From: Geobacter sp. AOG2
Lineage (GTDB): Bacteria > Desulfobacterota > Desulfuromonadia > Geobacterales > Pseudopelobacteraceae
Length of the DNA stretch: 64,000 bases
Reading direction: 5' to 3'
Assembly (NCBI RefSeq): GCF_019972295.1
Contig: NZ_BLJA01000001.1
Location: 2,298,158-2,362,157 of the forward strand
The notes beneath the pieces were generated by a model, which saw nothing but the letters and a program-made list of their open reading frames with translations, was not told the DNA's origin and made no database searches. Both the position numbers and the translations under genes were made by a program. Of this stretch, positions 1 through 9,493 are shown in pieces; the stretch's first letter is position 1, and every line of letters begins with the position of its first letter.

Positions 1-2
1 CA

Positions 3-1088
3 GCTTTCCTCTTCTGGATCACGGTCTCATCCCTCTGCTATCTTGCACTCCGTCAGGTAACCCGTTCCTTCAATGCCCTCATGCGCGGTCTGGAGTCCAT
101 GCAGGCAGGAAACTACGCCATCAGGATCGCCCCCGTCAGCAACGACGAACCGGGTCGGGCAGCCGTCGCCATCACGCTACTGGCAGCCTCTCTCCGGCAT
201 CGGGAAGAGGAAAACCATCGGTTGCAACAACAGTTGGTCGACGCCATGCGTCTTGAAGTCCAGAAGGAAAAGAAGCAGATCATGGCAAAGCTGATTCAGA
301 CCAACCGCATGACCTCCTTGGGACTCCTTGCCTCCAGCATGGCCCATGAAATCAACACGCCCAACGGCGCCATCAAACTTGCAGGACAGCAGGTTGCCAA
401 AACATGGAAAAGCGCGATCCCCATACTTGAACGGGTTGCGGAGGAGGAAGGGGATTTCGTCCTTGGCGGAGCGGTATTCAGTCTGGTGCGGGATGAGGTG
501 ACCAAGGCCACGGAGGTCATTGCCCGATGTTCGGAACGGATTGAAAAAGTTGTCCAGGATATGAGGGACTACAACATCGGCGGACGGGGCGATGCCAGAG
601 ACCGTGTGAACCTCAACCAGGTGGTAATTGACGCACTTACCATTATCCGTGCCCATGGGCGCCACGGCACTATTGCGATTCAGAATGATCCGTATCCCGA
701 TCTGCCTGCGGTAACCGGCAACCGTTATCAGCTTGAACAGGTGGTTATCAACCTGATTCTGAACAGCATACAGGCCATGCCGGAATTGGGCAGCGGGATC
801 ATAACGATTGCATCAGGCTATAACAGTGCAGCTGAAGAGGTTTTCCTTACCGTAAAGGATAATGGAAAGGGGATTCAACCGGAGATCATGAGCCGCCTCA
901 TGGAGCCGTTTTTCTCTACCCGCATGGAAAGCGGCGGCAGCGGCCTTGGTCTGTACATATCAAACTTTATCGTGACCGAACATCACGGCCGACTGATATT
1001 TGAATCGAAGCCCGGCGAAGGTACTACCGTCAGTATAACTATTCCCATTGAACAGGGCACCTGCGACACGCCCGCACACCAGAGCTAG
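3..1088 (+). CDS. Sensor histidine kinase, C-terminal part (5' end outside window)
   Basis: The frame is open from the first base of the window, so the N-terminal sensor part is missing. The visible 361 residues begin with a hydrophobic stretch (about 1-18), probably the last membrane span, then a HAMP-like linker and a coiled coil rich in Glu, Gln and Lys. A HisKA-like dimerisation segment carries the phospho-accepting His in AHEINTP (about residue 115). The ATPase domain shows an N box (QVVINLILNSIQAMP), a G1 box (DNGKGI) and a G2 box (GSGLGL). It should autophosphorylate in response to an unknown signal. It converges on the sigma-54 response regulator that ends 20 bases away, which is the likely partner by proximity. 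Confidence 0.9.
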   Translation, partial: AFLFWITVSSLCYLALRQVTRSFNALMRGLESMQAGNYAIRIAPVSNDEPGRAAVAITLLAASLRHREEENHRLQQQLVDAMRLEVQKEKKQIMAKLIQTNRMTSLGLLASSMAHEINTPNGAIKLAGQQVAKTWKSAIPILERVAEEEGDFVLGGAVFSLVRDEVTKATEVIARCSERIEKVVQDMRDYNIGGRGDARDRVNLNQVVIDALTIIRAHGRHGTIAIQNDPYPDLPAVTGNRYQLEQVVINLILNSIQAMPELGSGIITIASGYNSAAEEVFLTVKDNGKGIQPEIMSRLMEPFFSTRMESGGSGLGLYISNFIVTEHHGRLIFESKPGEGTTVSITIPIEQGTCDTPAHQS

Positions 1089-1107
1089 ACCCGCCAGCAC
1101 CTTCAAA

Positions 1108-2538
1108 TCATTTTTCCAGTTCGGTGAGTTTTTTCTGCACCGTCTGTCGGCACACGCCGAGCAGGTCGGCCGCCGGTCCCTTCTTGCCCCCCGTAACCTT
1201 CAAGGCCTCTTCGAACATCAATTTCTCGATTTGCCCCATGGAAGGAAATGAAGGGAAAACCACATGCAGGCTGAACTGGCTGTTTGCAGCCTTGGCCCCT
1301 GCATCGATCATGGTTCTGGCCCTGATCACCATATCCGGGAAATCGCTCTGTACCAAGAGCCCGGTTTTATTGACCACAACGGCGCTGCTGACCTTATTGA
1401 TGAGTTCGCGGACGTTACCGGGATAATCATAGTCTTCCAGCAGCCAGCGTAATTCGGTCGCGATCCTGGGCGGTTTTTTCCCCACGCTCTTCGCCGCCGC
1501 GTTGATATAATGGTTAACCAGCGGCAAAATATCCTCCCGCCGCTCCCGCAAGGGAGGTATATGCAGCCTGTGGTAACAAATCCGGTGATAGAGGTCTTCC
1601 CGAAACTGATTCTCGGCAACCAGCTTTTTGAAGTCCCGATTGGATGCCACGATGACCCGTGCGTCACTTTTCAGTAAAACATCCGAACCCAACCGATAAT
1701 ATTCGTTTTCCTGCAGGAGCCGCAGCAACTTTATCTGGGATTCAGGTGACAGATCTCCAATCTCGTCCAGGAATAGCGTTCCTCCCTGGGCCTTGGCAAT
1801 CAACCCCTGCCGCAGCTCGCTCGCTCCGGTGAAAGAACCTTTTTTATGGCCGAAGAGTGTATCCTCAAACATATGCGCATCGAGCCCCGCAACATTCAGG
1901 GGGATAAAATTGCCCTGCAGGCCGCTGGCTTTGTGGATGGCGCGGGCGATCAACTCTTTGCCGACTCCGGTTTCGCCGGTGATCAGGACCGGGTAACGGG
2001 AAGGTGCTATGGTTTCGACCAGTTTGAAGATGGACAGCATCTTTTCACTACGGGTCAGGATATCCTTGAAAGCGTCCGGTTGGGCAATCGGGTCGCCCAG
2101 GAGATAGTTTTGGAGTTGTTGGTTCTGGTTTGATAACTCGAGGATTTTGAATGCGTTGTTGATGCTGGATATGAGCCTCGATGAATCGAGGGGTTTGGTG
2201 ATATAGTCCATAGCCCCCTGTTTCATGCAACTTACCACTGTCTCCACATCGCTTACGCCGGTCATGATTATGACCGGTATATTCGGAAATTTCTGAGCGA
2301 TGACCGGCAGAAGATCGACACCCGATACGCCCGGCATAATCCAGTCGAGAAAAATGGCCGAATAGATTCCTTTATCCAGTTCCGTCAACACCTGGTTGCT
2401 GTCGGTGAGGGTCACGATCTCGCAAATCGAATTGGAAAGGAGTACGAAACGAATCTCTTCCAGAAAATCGGCATTATCGTCCACGAACAGAACCAGCGGG
2501 ACCTTGCCGTTTTTTTGCACTTTTTGTATGTCGGTCAT
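1108..2538 (-). CDS. NtrC-family sigma-54-dependent response regulator
   Basis: A 476-residue regulator with three domains. The N-terminal receiver has the acidic pair VDD and the phospho-acceptor Asp in FLDWIMPG (about residue 65). The AAA+ sigma-54 interaction domain has Walker A GETGVGKE (about 188-195), Walker B FLDEIG, and GSFTGA (about 234-239) in place of the usual GAFTGA loop. A short Fis-type helix-turn-helix forms the C-terminus. It should activate RNA polymerase carrying sigma-54 after phosphorylation. I chose the ATG after a strong GGAGG; a GTG one codon upstream is also possible. The convergent neighbouring histidine kinase is the obvious cognate kinase, though this is inferred from position only. 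Confidence 0.93.
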   Translation of the reverse strand: MTDIQKVQKNGKVPLVLFVDDNADFLEEIRFVLLSNSICEIVTLTDSNQVLTELDKGIYSAIFLDWIMPGVSGVDLLPVIAQKFPNIPVIIMTGVSDVETVVSCMKQGAMDYITKPLDSSRLISSINNAFKILELSNQNQQLQNYLLGDPIAQPDAFKDILTRSEKMLSIFKLVETIAPSRYPVLITGETGVGKELIARAIHKASGLQGNFIPLNVAGLDAHMFEDTLFGHKKGSFTGASELRQGLIAKAQGGTLFLDEIGDLSPESQIKLLRLLQENEYYRLGSDVLLKSDARVIVASNRDFKKLVAENQFREDLYHRICYHRLHIPPLRERREDILPLVNHYINAAAKSVGKKPPRIATELRWLLEDYDYPGNVRELINKVSSAVVVNKTGLLVQSDFPDMVIRARTMIDAGAKAANSQFSLHVVFPSFPSMGQIEKLMFEEALKVTGGKKGPAADLLGVCRQTVQKKLTELEK

Positions 2539-2784
2539 CACTATTCCCTCCTGCCGCGGAATAATGCAAAATTATCGCCTAAAAGGCTCTATAACAACAA
2601 AAAACGCATCATCCAGCGAAGGAAGTTGCCAAACAGGATGTTTTTAGGGGTCTGAGACTTCTACTCAAGGGAAGTGGGCGGAAAGGCCCGGCGGGGATTC
2701 GGACCCTGGGCGGCACGTTAGAGACAAGGTGTCCATAAAAAAATGAAGCGCTACAGAACGGGGCTCTGGAAAAGCACATCCTAC

Positions 2785-3723
2785 CTAGCGCGTCAACTCA
2801 TCCGCCACCCTGACAAGATTGGGCAAGTCTGGTTTGGTTAGAATATAGTTGGCCCCAAGCCCGATCCACTTGCGTTTATTGTCCTCAGAGGCGAGGGATG
2901 AGAAAATCACGACCGGCAACGTCTTCAACGTTTCTTCCTTGCGAACGCACGAGGTCAGATGCAGGCCGTCCATCTGCGGCATCTCCACATCGGTAATCAA
3001 CATGCTGATGTGGGATCTGAAATCGCTGCTGTCCTGGGCGCACTGAGTCACCCTGTTCTGGATGATGTCCCAAGCCTCGGCTCCGTTCTCCGCTTCGGTA
3101 ACATTATAGCCGGCCGAACGCAGGGCATGACACAATGTGTTGCGGATAAACAGGGAATCGTCGGCAACCAATACCGTCTTGTGTGAACGGTCCACGTCTT
3201 CCGATGACAGCAGGGCGCTATCCTCGATCGGCCTGAGTGCACTCTCCGAACACAACTCCCCCACTATCTTCTCAAAGTCCAGTACCAAGATGATGCGGTC
3301 ATCCATCTTGACAAGGCCGGTAACCTGATCACTGTGCACCGAATGGGCCGGTGGCTCGACGTTTTTCCAGGAGATACGGTAAATGCGGGAGACGGAATGA
3401 ACCAAAACCCCAACCATCAGGTTGTTGAACTCGAGCACCACTACCCGGTCCGCCACCAAATCTCCCGTATCCTTGCCAAGCACCTGCGCAAGATTAATGA
3501 CCGTGATGACTTTGTCCCGAAGCTTGATCATTCCTTCGACGCCCGGCTTGGCATTGACCACCCGAGACATTTGGGGAAGGCGGATAATCTCCCTAACCTT
3601 GGCCACATTGACGCCGTAATGGCAAGGCACCAGATTATTGCGGGCATCCATTTCATCGATCCTGAATTCAACGATCTCAAGTTCGTTGGTGTCGCTCTCC
3701 AGTAATATGTTGGTCTGTTTCAT
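2785..3723 (-). CDS. cheV: Chemotaxis coupling protein CheV (CheW domain + receiver)
   Basis: A 312-residue protein with an N-terminal CheW-like domain (about 10-155) and a C-terminal receiver (about 185-310). The receiver shows VADDS for the acidic pocket, the phospho-acceptor in ITDVEMPQMDG and the conserved Lys in TKPD. CheV proteins couple chemoreceptors to CheA and are thought to aid adaptation through phosphorylation. The frame continues 50 codons upstream, but homology starts at MKQTN, so that ATG was chosen; its ribosome site is weak (AAGGGTCC). It lies apart from the main che cluster at 46-60 kb and is transcribed divergently from trpE across a 177-base gap. Confidence 0.9.
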   Translation of the reverse strand: MKQTNILLESDTNELEIVEFRIDEMDARNNLVPCHYGVNVAKVREIIRLPQMSRVVNAKPGVEGMIKLRDKVITVINLAQVLGKDTGDLVADRVVVLEFNNLMVGVLVHSVSRIYRISWKNVEPPAHSVHSDQVTGLVKMDDRIILVLDFEKIVGELCSESALRPIEDSALLSSEDVDRSHKTVLVADDSLFIRNTLCHALRSAGYNVTEAENGAEAWDIIQNRVTQCAQDSSDFRSHISMLITDVEMPQMDGLHLTSCVRKEETLKTLPVVIFSSLASEDNKRKWIGLGANYILTKPDLPNLVRVADELTR

Positions 3724-3834
3724 ATCAGGACCCTTTGCGATGTTTTTTGAACTGGGCAGGCAGTATAGCAATGAATATGAGTGAAGGGAAGAACTTAAAA
3801 AAACAAACCCGGCAACGGCACAAACCCACTGAAC

Positions 3835-3863
3835 TTGACTCTCCTCAGTGCCTGTGCTAGTTT
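3835..3863 (+). promoter_or_regulatory. Probable sigma-70-type promoter of trpE-trpG
   Basis: TTGACT and TAGTTT are separated by exactly 17 bases, ending 37 bases before the trpE ATG. An inverted repeat CACTGA-N12-TCAGTG (3827-3850) overlaps the -35 element and could be an operator. No attenuator-like leader peptide fits in the short leader. Confidence 0.5.
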
Positions 3864-3900
3864 TTTCAATCACCCTGATTCATTTATCGGAGCCACGCAC

Positions 3901-5376
3901 ATGTTTTTTCCCCCAATCGAAACCTTCTGTAGCCTGTCCCAAAAAGGCAACCTGATTCCGGTCTACCGGGAAATCATGGCTGATATGGATACGCCGGTCA
4001 CCGCCTTCAAGAAACTCGACGACGGGCGTTTTTCCTTTCTGCTCGAAAGTATTGAGGGCGGTGAGAAATGGGGTCGCTACTCCTTTCTCGGCTCCAGCCC
4101 TTCACGCATCATCCGCTCCAAGGGCAACACCGTCGAGATCCTCGAGGACAACGTCACGACGACCGTCACCACCGATGATCCGTTAGATTCCATCCGCACC
4201 CTGCTGGCCCGTTTTTCCCCTGTGGAAGTCGAAGGGTTGCCACGCTTTTTCGGCGGCGCTGTCGGCTATCTGGGATACGACATGGTGCGCCATTTCGAAC
4301 ATCTGCCCACGGAAAAACCAGCCGCGCTGGATGCCTATGAAGCCTACTTTCTGGTGACCGACACTATCGTCATCTTCGACACCATGAGTCAAAAGATCAA
4401 GGTGGTCTCCAATGCTCATCTGGATGGCGACATAACCCCTGAAGAGGCATACCGGCAGGCGATGGATAAGATCGAGACCATCATCAGCAGGTTGCGCACC
4501 CCCCTATCACCGACTGCGACCATCACCTCTTGCGAGCCTGTTGAACTTCGCTCCAACGTCACTCGCGAGAATTACGAGGCCGCAGTGGAAAAGGCCAAGG
4601 AGTATGTCCGGGCCGGCGATATCATCCAGGTGGTTCCCTCCCAGCGTTTCAGCGGGCGGCTCTCAGCTGAACCGTTCGACGTCTACCGCGTGCTGCGTAC
4701 CCTCAACCCCTCCCCCTATATGTTCTTTCTGAGATTGGACGATACGGTCATTGCCGGTGCGTCACCCGAGGTCATGGTGCGCAAGGAGGGAAACCGGGTC
4801 GAACTCCGCCCCATTGCCGGCACTCGCCCCCGCGGCGCCACGCCCCAAGAGGATGCGCGACTGGCCGAGGAATTGCTGGACGACCCTAAGGAGCGGGCCG
4901 AACATGTCATGCTGGTGGACCTGGGACGAAACGATCTGGGCAGAGTCTGCTCCACCGGGTCGGTCAGCGTTTCGGAACTGATGGTCATCGAGCGCTACTC
5001 CCACGTCATGCACATCGTGTCCAACGTGCAGGGCCGGTTGGACGAAGGCCATGATGCCTTCGATGTCGTGCGGGCTACGTTTCCGGCCGGTACCCTCTCC
5101 GGGGCACCGAAGATCAGGGCCATGGAGATCATCGACGAATTGGAACCGGTTCGCCGCGAAATCTACGGTGGCGCCGTGGGGTACTTCTCCTTTTCCGGCA
5201 ACATGGACTTGGCCATCACCATCCGCACCTTGGTCATAAAGGACGGCATGGTGCACCTCCAGGCTGGAGGCGGAGTTGTGGCCGACTCCGACCCGGCGGC
5301 AGAATGGCAGGAGACAGTCAACAAGGCCATGGCCGCCCGGCGGGCGATCGAGATTGCCGAGAAAGGGCTTGAATAA
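3901..5376 (+). CDS. trpE: Anthranilate synthase component I
   Basis: A 491-residue chorismate-utilising enzyme that makes anthranilate from chorismate and ammonia, the first committed step of tryptophan synthesis. The N-terminal region holds LLES (residues 47-50), the element that binds tryptophan for feedback inhibition in this family. The catalytic domain shows [30 protein letters not shown] and [11 protein letters not shown] chose the ATG preceded by GGAG; the open frame extends 22 codons further without homology. trpG begins two bases after the stop, so the two subunits are translationally close. No other trp gene follows in the window. Confidence 0.96.
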   Translation: MFFPPIETFCSLSQKGNLIPVYREIMADMDTPVTAFKKLDDGRFSFLLESIEGGEKWGRYSFLGSSPSRIIRSKGNTVEILEDNVTTTVTTDDPLDSIRTLLARFSPVEVEGLPRFFGGAVGYLGYDMVRHFEHLPTEKPAALDAYEAYFLVTDTIVIFDTMSQKIKVVSNAHLDGDITPEEAYRQAMDKIETIISRLRTPLSPTATITSCEPVELRSNVTRENYEAAVEKAKEYVRAGDIIQVVPSQRFSGRLSAEPFDVYRVLRTLNPSPYMFFLRLDDTVIAGASPEVMVRKEGNRVELRPIAGTRPRGATPQEDARLAEELLDDPKERAEHVMLVDLGRNDLGRVCSTGSVSVSELMVIERYSHVMHIVSNVQGRLDEGHDAFDVVRATFPAGTLSGAPKIRAMEIIDELEPVRREIYGGAVGYFSFSGNMDLAITIRTLVIKDGMVHLQAGGGVVADSDPAAEWQETVNKAMAARRAIEIAEKGLE

Positions 5377-5377
5377 C

Positions 5378-5950
5378 ATGCTGCTGATGATCGACAACTA
5401 CGATTCCTTCACGTTTAATATCGTCCAGTATTTCGGCCAATTGGGCGAGGATGTACGCATCTTTCGCAACGACAAGATCACCCTGGAAGAGATCGAGGCC
5501 CTCCAACCGGGACGGCTGGTAATCTCTCCCGGCCCCTGTTCCCCCAGTGAAGCGGGCATATCGGTACGCGCGATCAAGCACTTCGCCGGCCGGATTCCGA
5601 TTTTGGGCGTCTGCCTCGGCCATCAGGCCATCGGGGAGGCATTTGGGGGAAACGTGGTCCGCAGTGTTTCCCTGATGCATGGCAAGACTTCGCCGATCAT
5701 CCACGATGGCCGGGAACTCTTTGCCGGTCTGCCGAACCCTTTTCAGGCCACCCGCTACCACTCCTTGGTGGTGGAGCGCAGCAGCTTACCCGACTGCCTT
5801 GAGGTCACCGCATGGGTTGAAAATGGCGAGATTATGGGGATGCGGCACCAAACCTTCCCTATCTGGGGTGTGCAGTTCCATCCCGAGTCGATTCTTACCG
5901 AAGGCGGGATGAAACTGCTGGAGAACTTCCTGAAGATAAGCCGCCAGTAA
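5378..5950 (+). CDS. trpG: Anthranilate synthase component II (glutamine amidotransferase)
   Basis: A 190-residue class I glutamine amidotransferase that feeds ammonia to TrpE. The catalytic Cys lies in GVCLGHQ (Cys79), and the His and Glu of the triad in [12 protein letters not shown] near the C-terminus. The N-terminal [10 protein letters not shown] is typical of TrpG/PabA. A PabA role in folate synthesis is also possible, since many bacteria use one subunit for both. The gene starts immediately after trpE and is followed by an inverted-repeat element rather than trpD. Confidence 0.95.
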   Translation: MLLMIDNYDSFTFNIVQYFGQLGEDVRIFRNDKITLEEIEALQPGRLVISPGPCSPSEAGISVRAIKHFAGRIPILGVCLGHQAIGEAFGGNVVRSVSLMHGKTSPIIHDGRELFAGLPNPFQATRYHSLVVERSSLPDCLEVTAWVENGEIMGMRHQTFPIWGVQFHPESILTEGGMKLLENFLKISRQ

Positions 5951-5970
5951 AGACAATCGGCAAAGACACA

Positions 5971-6103
5971 TCTGCCACAGAGACACGGAGACACAGAGAA
6001 AAACAAAAGACTCCAACAGGCTGAAAACTGGATTCGAGTTATTCTCTCTTGAAGTCGTTACGCCTTTCTCTGAGTACCTCTGTGTCCCCGTGTCTCTGTG
6101 GCA
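5971..6103. repeat. Dispersed inverted-repeat element, CCACAGAGACACGGAG type, copy 1
   Basis: The left arm at 5975-5998 and the reverse complement of the right arm at 6078-6101 match over 24 bases with one mismatch, around about 80 bases of unrelated sequence. Both arms carry CCACAGAGACACGG. It lies just after the trpG stop. A second copy follows pth at 31361-31474, and the similarity between copies extends outward into CGGCAAAGA. It could form a long hairpin in RNA or be a non-autonomous mobile repeat. There is no coding capacity. Confidence 0.85.
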
Positions 6104-6121
6104 AATTATGGTATTTTTATC

Positions 6122-6160
6122 ACAAAAAAGCCCACCGGAAAGAATCCGGCGGGCTTTTGT
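6122..6160 (-). terminator. Intrinsic terminator of the rpsF-rplI operon
   Basis: Read on the minus strand, GCCCGCCGGA and TCCGGTGGGC form a stem around a five-base loop, followed by a run of T. It lies 21 bases beyond the rplI stop. The A-rich opposite flank could make it work weakly in both directions. Confidence 0.85.
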
Positions 6161-6181
6161 TGTTTTACGATGAATCAGGAC

Positions 6182-6625
6182 TTAGGCAGCCTTCACGGTT
6201 ACCTTGAGGTTAGCAACGATTTCGGGGTGGATCTTGACTGGAACACTGACCTCGCCTACCTGTTTGATCGGCTCGGCAAGAACGATCTTTTTACGGTCGA
6301 TATCAAAGCCTTTTCCCGTGAGGAATGCGGCGATCTCCATATTGGTAACGGAACCGAAGAGTTTCCCTTCCTCGCCAGCCTGGTGGACTAGATCAATGGC
6401 GAGCCCTTCCAGCTTGGCAGCCAGGGCACGGGCGGATTCCAGGGCTTTGTTCTTCTTGTAGGCCAACTGACGCTTGGCGTGCTCAAGCGCCTTGGCGTTC
6501 TTCTCGGTGGCCTCTATGGCGAAGCCCTTGGGGACCAAATAGTTGCGGGCATAGCCGGGGGCAACCTTGACGATGTCGCCGATGTGACCGAGGGTTTCGA
6601 TGTTCTCCTTCAGAATGACCTTCAT
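6182..6625 (-). CDS. rplI: 50S ribosomal protein bL9
   Basis: A 147-residue ribosomal protein L9. The N-terminal RNA-binding domain starts MKVILKENIETLGHIGDIV and includes GYARNYLVPKGFA. A long charged connecting helix (about 45-75) precedes the C-terminal domain. I placed the start at the conserved MKVIL; a GAAAGGAG ribosome site lies just upstream. It is the last gene of the rpsF-rpsR-DUF2232-rplI operon and ends at an intrinsic terminator. Confidence 0.97.
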   Translation of the reverse strand: MKVILKENIETLGHIGDIVKVAPGYARNYLVPKGFAIEATEKNAKALEHAKRQLAYKKNKALESARALAAKLEGLAIDLVHQAGEEGKLFGSVTNMEIAAFLTGKGFDIDRKKIVLAEPIKQVGEVSVPVKIHPEIVANLKVTVKAA

Positions 6626-6650
6626 ACTTCTCTCCTTTCGAGCCTGATTA

Positions 6651-7610
6651 TTACAGGTTTTCCTGTTTTTTGGGGGTGCGGAAGTCTCCCCAGATATCAA
6701 ATATACCGATGGCGGCAACAAAGGCCGCAAGATACGGTTGAACGAGCAGCATCACCCAAAGAAACACACGTATGATGCCGGTAAAGGCCTGCCGGGCAAT
6801 AATCGCCAGAATTACTGCCAGACCCTGCAAAAAATAGAGTGTTGTCATTATTACCAGCAGATTGAGAGCCGGTATCGTGACAAGCAGACTGGGAACCAGC
6901 ATGGCAAAGCCAGCGACAATCAGAACCCAGACTAGTGGTTCCGGTAGCCGAAGTTCCCTGAAGTCGCCCAACTGGAAGCGGTACCCCATCAGGAAGGCCG
7001 GCCGGCGTATCAGAGCCAGATTGCATCCTGCCACGATCCCCAGCAGAATCGTCACCAATGACGGATAGATTCTGATAACCAGGGCGGCGGCCAAATCCAT
7101 GGACTGCTTAACCATGGACAAATCTTCCCCTTTGACGCCGCTCTTTTCATACAGGGCCAGCGCCCGGGAGATACTCGTTGAGATCTCGCCGGAAAGGGAT
7201 TGATGCAGATTCAGTCCGCTGACCTGGGTAAAAATAAAAGCGGCAGCGGCCAAGACCGCCACACTGACACCTGTTGTCCAGGCAATGGTCCGGGCTGCGC
7301 CATAACCCCGCAACAGCAATTCCGGCAGCACCAGGGCGATAATCCCGCACTGCAACAGATATACTGCCGCCGCATTGACCCCGAATACCGCCGTCAAAGC
7401 GGTAACAGCGGTCAGAAGGATGATGAGCGCAATGCTACGCCCATGGCGCAAACGGAAATACATCACCGGGAACGGTGCCAGAATCCCCGAAAAGAAACCG
7501 ACGGGCGGTATCACGAAAGACGCCGCAAACAACGCGAACGTTCCTGCGGCGCCCACCAAAACTGCTGTAAGCCGTGCCATGACGGAACCGGCCCTTGTGC
7601 TCAAGTCCAT
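6651..7610 (-). CDS. DUF2232 (YybS-like) multi-pass membrane protein
   Basis: A 319-residue hydrophobic protein with about eight predicted membrane spans. It belongs by composition and position to the DUF2232/YybS family, which in Geobacter relatives commonly lies between rpsR and rplI. The function is not established; some members resemble S components of ECF-type transporters, which is a family-level suggestion only. It starts 7 bases after rpsR ends, and rplI follows within 26 bases, so it is almost certainly cotranscribed with ribosomal proteins. An alternative start lies ten codons downstream (MARLTAV). Confidence 0.85.
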   Translation of the reverse strand: MDLSTRAGSVMARLTAVLVGAAGTFALFAASFVIPPVGFFSGILAPFPVMYFRLRHGRSIALIILLTAVTALTAVFGVNAAAVYLLQCGIIALVLPELLLRGYGAARTIAWTTGVSVAVLAAAAFIFTQVSGLNLHQSLSGEISTSISRALALYEKSGVKGEDLSMVKQSMDLAAALVIRIYPSLVTILLGIVAGCNLALIRRPAFLMGYRFQLGDFRELRLPEPLVWVLIVAGFAMLVPSLLVTIPALNLLVIMTTLYFLQGLAVILAIIARQAFTGIIRVFLWVMLLVQPYLAAFVAAIGIFDIWGDFRTPKKQENL

Positions 7611-7617
7611 TCAGCCC

Positions 7618-7941
7618 CTAGGACAGCGCATGGTTTGAGGCAATCGGCAAGAGCGCCAGGTTACGGGCGCGCTTGATGGCCTCGGTAATTTCCCTCTGGT
7701 GCTTCGCGCAATTACCGGAAATACGACGGGGAACGATCTTGCCGCGCTCCGAGATAAAGTAGCGGAGGGTACGAGGTTCTTTGTAATCAATGGTCAGGTT
7801 CTTCTCGGCGCAGAAACGGCAAACCTTCCTGCGCTGAAACGGACGACGCTTGCGGGGGCCGCCGGGGCCGCCGGAGGGGCGCTGACCGCCGGAGCCGCCT
7901 GCCGGACGCTGATATGGGGTGCTGGGTCTTTCGTCGCTCAT
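7618..7941 (-). CDS. rpsR: 30S ribosomal protein bS18
   Basis: A 107-residue S18. The conserved core begins near [10 protein letters not shown] and includes [16 protein letters not shown] and the [16 protein letters not shown] helix. Cys residues in CRFC and NCAKH suggest a zinc-binding form. A Gly/Pro/Arg-rich N-terminal extension of about 30 residues precedes the core, longer than in E. coli. The start ATG follows a good GGAGG. It sits between rpsF and the DUF2232 gene. Confidence 0.97.
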   Translation of the reverse strand: MSDERPSTPYQRPAGGSGGQRPSGGPGGPRKRRPFQRRKVCRFCAEKNLTIDYKEPRTLRYFISERGKIVPRRISGNCAKHQREITEAIKRARNLALLPIASNHALS

Positions 7942-7962
7942 GATAGTATATCCTCCAGGAAA

Positions 7963-8349
7963 TTATTCGTTTGCCGCTTCAACGACAACAGCTGCCTCTT
8001 CAACAGCCTCGACCGTTTCAGCTTCAGCCACGGGAGCCTTCTTCTCGACAGCCTTCTCGGGCTCCCCGGTAATGTTGACGCTTTGGTACCGGAGCACCTT
8101 TTCGTTAAGCCTGAGACGCCGTTCCAACTCGGCGATCATCTCCGGCCCACCATCAAAGCGCAGGTAGTAGTAGCGCCCCCTGGCAAACTTCCTGATGGGG
8201 TATGCCAGTTTCCTGACACCCCAGTCGTCCAGCCTGAAGCACTCGCCATTGTACGACGAGATGACCTCTTGAATCTTGGCGCCGATGTTTTTTATCTCGT
8301 CTTCGCCAAGTTCCGGCTGGAGGATGAAAATGGTTTCATACTTCCTCAT
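7963..8349 (-). CDS. rpsF: 30S ribosomal protein bS6
   Basis: A 128-residue S6 that starts at the conserved MRKYETIFIL and shows WGVRKLAYPIRKF and GRYYYLRF. The C-terminal tail (about 100-128) is rich in Glu, Ala and Val, as is usual for S6 modification tails. It is the first gene of the operon; the 188 bases upstream, to the DUF2156 gene, should hold its promoter. Confidence 0.97.
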   Translation of the reverse strand: MRKYETIFILQPELGEDEIKNIGAKIQEVISSYNGECFRLDDWGVRKLAYPIRKFARGRYYYLRFDGGPEMIAELERRLRLNEKVLRYQSVNITGEPEKAVEKKAPVAEAETVEAVEEAAVVVEAANE

Positions 8350-8537
8350 GTGATTATTCCTCCTCACGGTTTTCGAGCCCCGGTCCTGCCCGGAGCAAGG
8401 AGATGCGGCACGGATGCCGTCTTTTAAAGAACAGGTTATATACAATATTTTCCTGGTGATTGCAAACTATTTATCAAAAACCGAACCAGTTCGAGTCACC
8501 TCCCCAGCGGGGGAAGGCTGGAGTAGGGGAAAACACT

Positions 8538-9419
8538 TCATACTGCCCGTCGAACCCGAATTTTTTTGATTAACTCGACCGGATGATAGGACAGTTTGGC
8601 ATTACGCAACCCGGCATCCCCCAGGTCCTGTTCGCGGTTCACGAATCGACAGTCCTCAAACAAGAGACGGCTGAACTCACGGTTGATAAGCTGTGACAGA
8701 CCTTCCATGAAGGGATCGGTTTTTTCAAAATGACACACCGCAGTATCGGTGTTGAGCCGCTCCCCAAGGCTAAAAGCCTTGACCTCCCCGTCAACGGTTA
8801 CTACTACTCCTTCCAGTCCCAGCAGTTCCGCCTTTTCCACAGCCTCGGCGGTGGCCTCGACCTCCAGTCCGAAAGAGGGTTTCTCCTCCCCGGCAACCAT
8901 GCCCCTCCATACTTCCAGCAGGTTACGGCACCCAACCCGATACTGTTCCGAGAATGGCACCACATCGTAATCGTGGCGGATGGCAAAATAGTTGATACGA
9001 TTCTTTTTCTTATGGAAGCGATTACCCGGCAGGGTGGCCAGTTCTTCCCGCAAGTAGAGATAATCGAACGCATCCCGCTCCTCGACCGCGACCACCCCTC
9101 CCCGCTTCAGGCACCGCTCCGCGAGTGTTTCATCTGCACCATAGAGATCCAAGTTGTCGCCCCACATCGCCTCAAGAGCCTCTTCCACGTCACCCCCCAG
9201 AGGCGGCATGCAGTATCGCTCGCCCGAATAGCCGCGCCCCAGCACCACCAGGGATTCCCCCACCATGGTCAACCGGTAGTCATGGGCGGCACGAAACAAG
9301 TACAAGCCCGCAAAGGTCAACTCGGATACGCGGGGCTGAAGAATGGAGAATTTAACGTCCAGCAAGGCCTTGTCGGCAAGATCGAGCGGCTTCGACTCGG
9401 GGTAGGACGGAATTTCCAT
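8538..9419 (-). CDS. DUF2156 domain protein (GNAT-fold, LPG-synthase C-terminal-like)
   Basis: A 293-residue soluble protein that matches the DUF2156 pattern: an N-terminal half with the YLYLREELATLPGNRFHKKKNRINYF segment and a C-terminal half with LEGVVVTVDGEVKAFSLGE and HFEKTD. The family has a double acetyltransferase-like fold related to the aminoacyl-transfer domain of lysylphosphatidylglycerol synthase, but lacks membrane spans here. Substrate is unknown. A GGAG ribosome site precedes the ATG. It stands alone, divergent from the aminotransferase gene. Confidence 0.75.
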   Translation of the reverse strand: MEIPSYPESKPLDLADKALLDVKFSILQPRVSELTFAGLYLFRAAHDYRLTMVGESLVVLGRGYSGERYCMPPLGGDVEEALEAMWGDNLDLYGADETLAERCLKRGGVVAVEERDAFDYLYLREELATLPGNRFHKKKNRINYFAIRHDYDVVPFSEQYRVGCRNLLEVWRGMVAGEEKPSFGLEVEATAEAVEKAELLGLEGVVVTVDGEVKAFSLGERLNTDTAVCHFEKTDPFMEGLSQLINREFSRLLFEDCRFVNREQDLGDAGLRNAKLSYHPVELIKKIRVRRAV

Positions 9420-9493
9420 TGAGTTCTCCAGAATGGTTGTAGTAATAATATCAGGATAATCTTACCAGAAAAGGCACCAGGGAGGAAACAACC

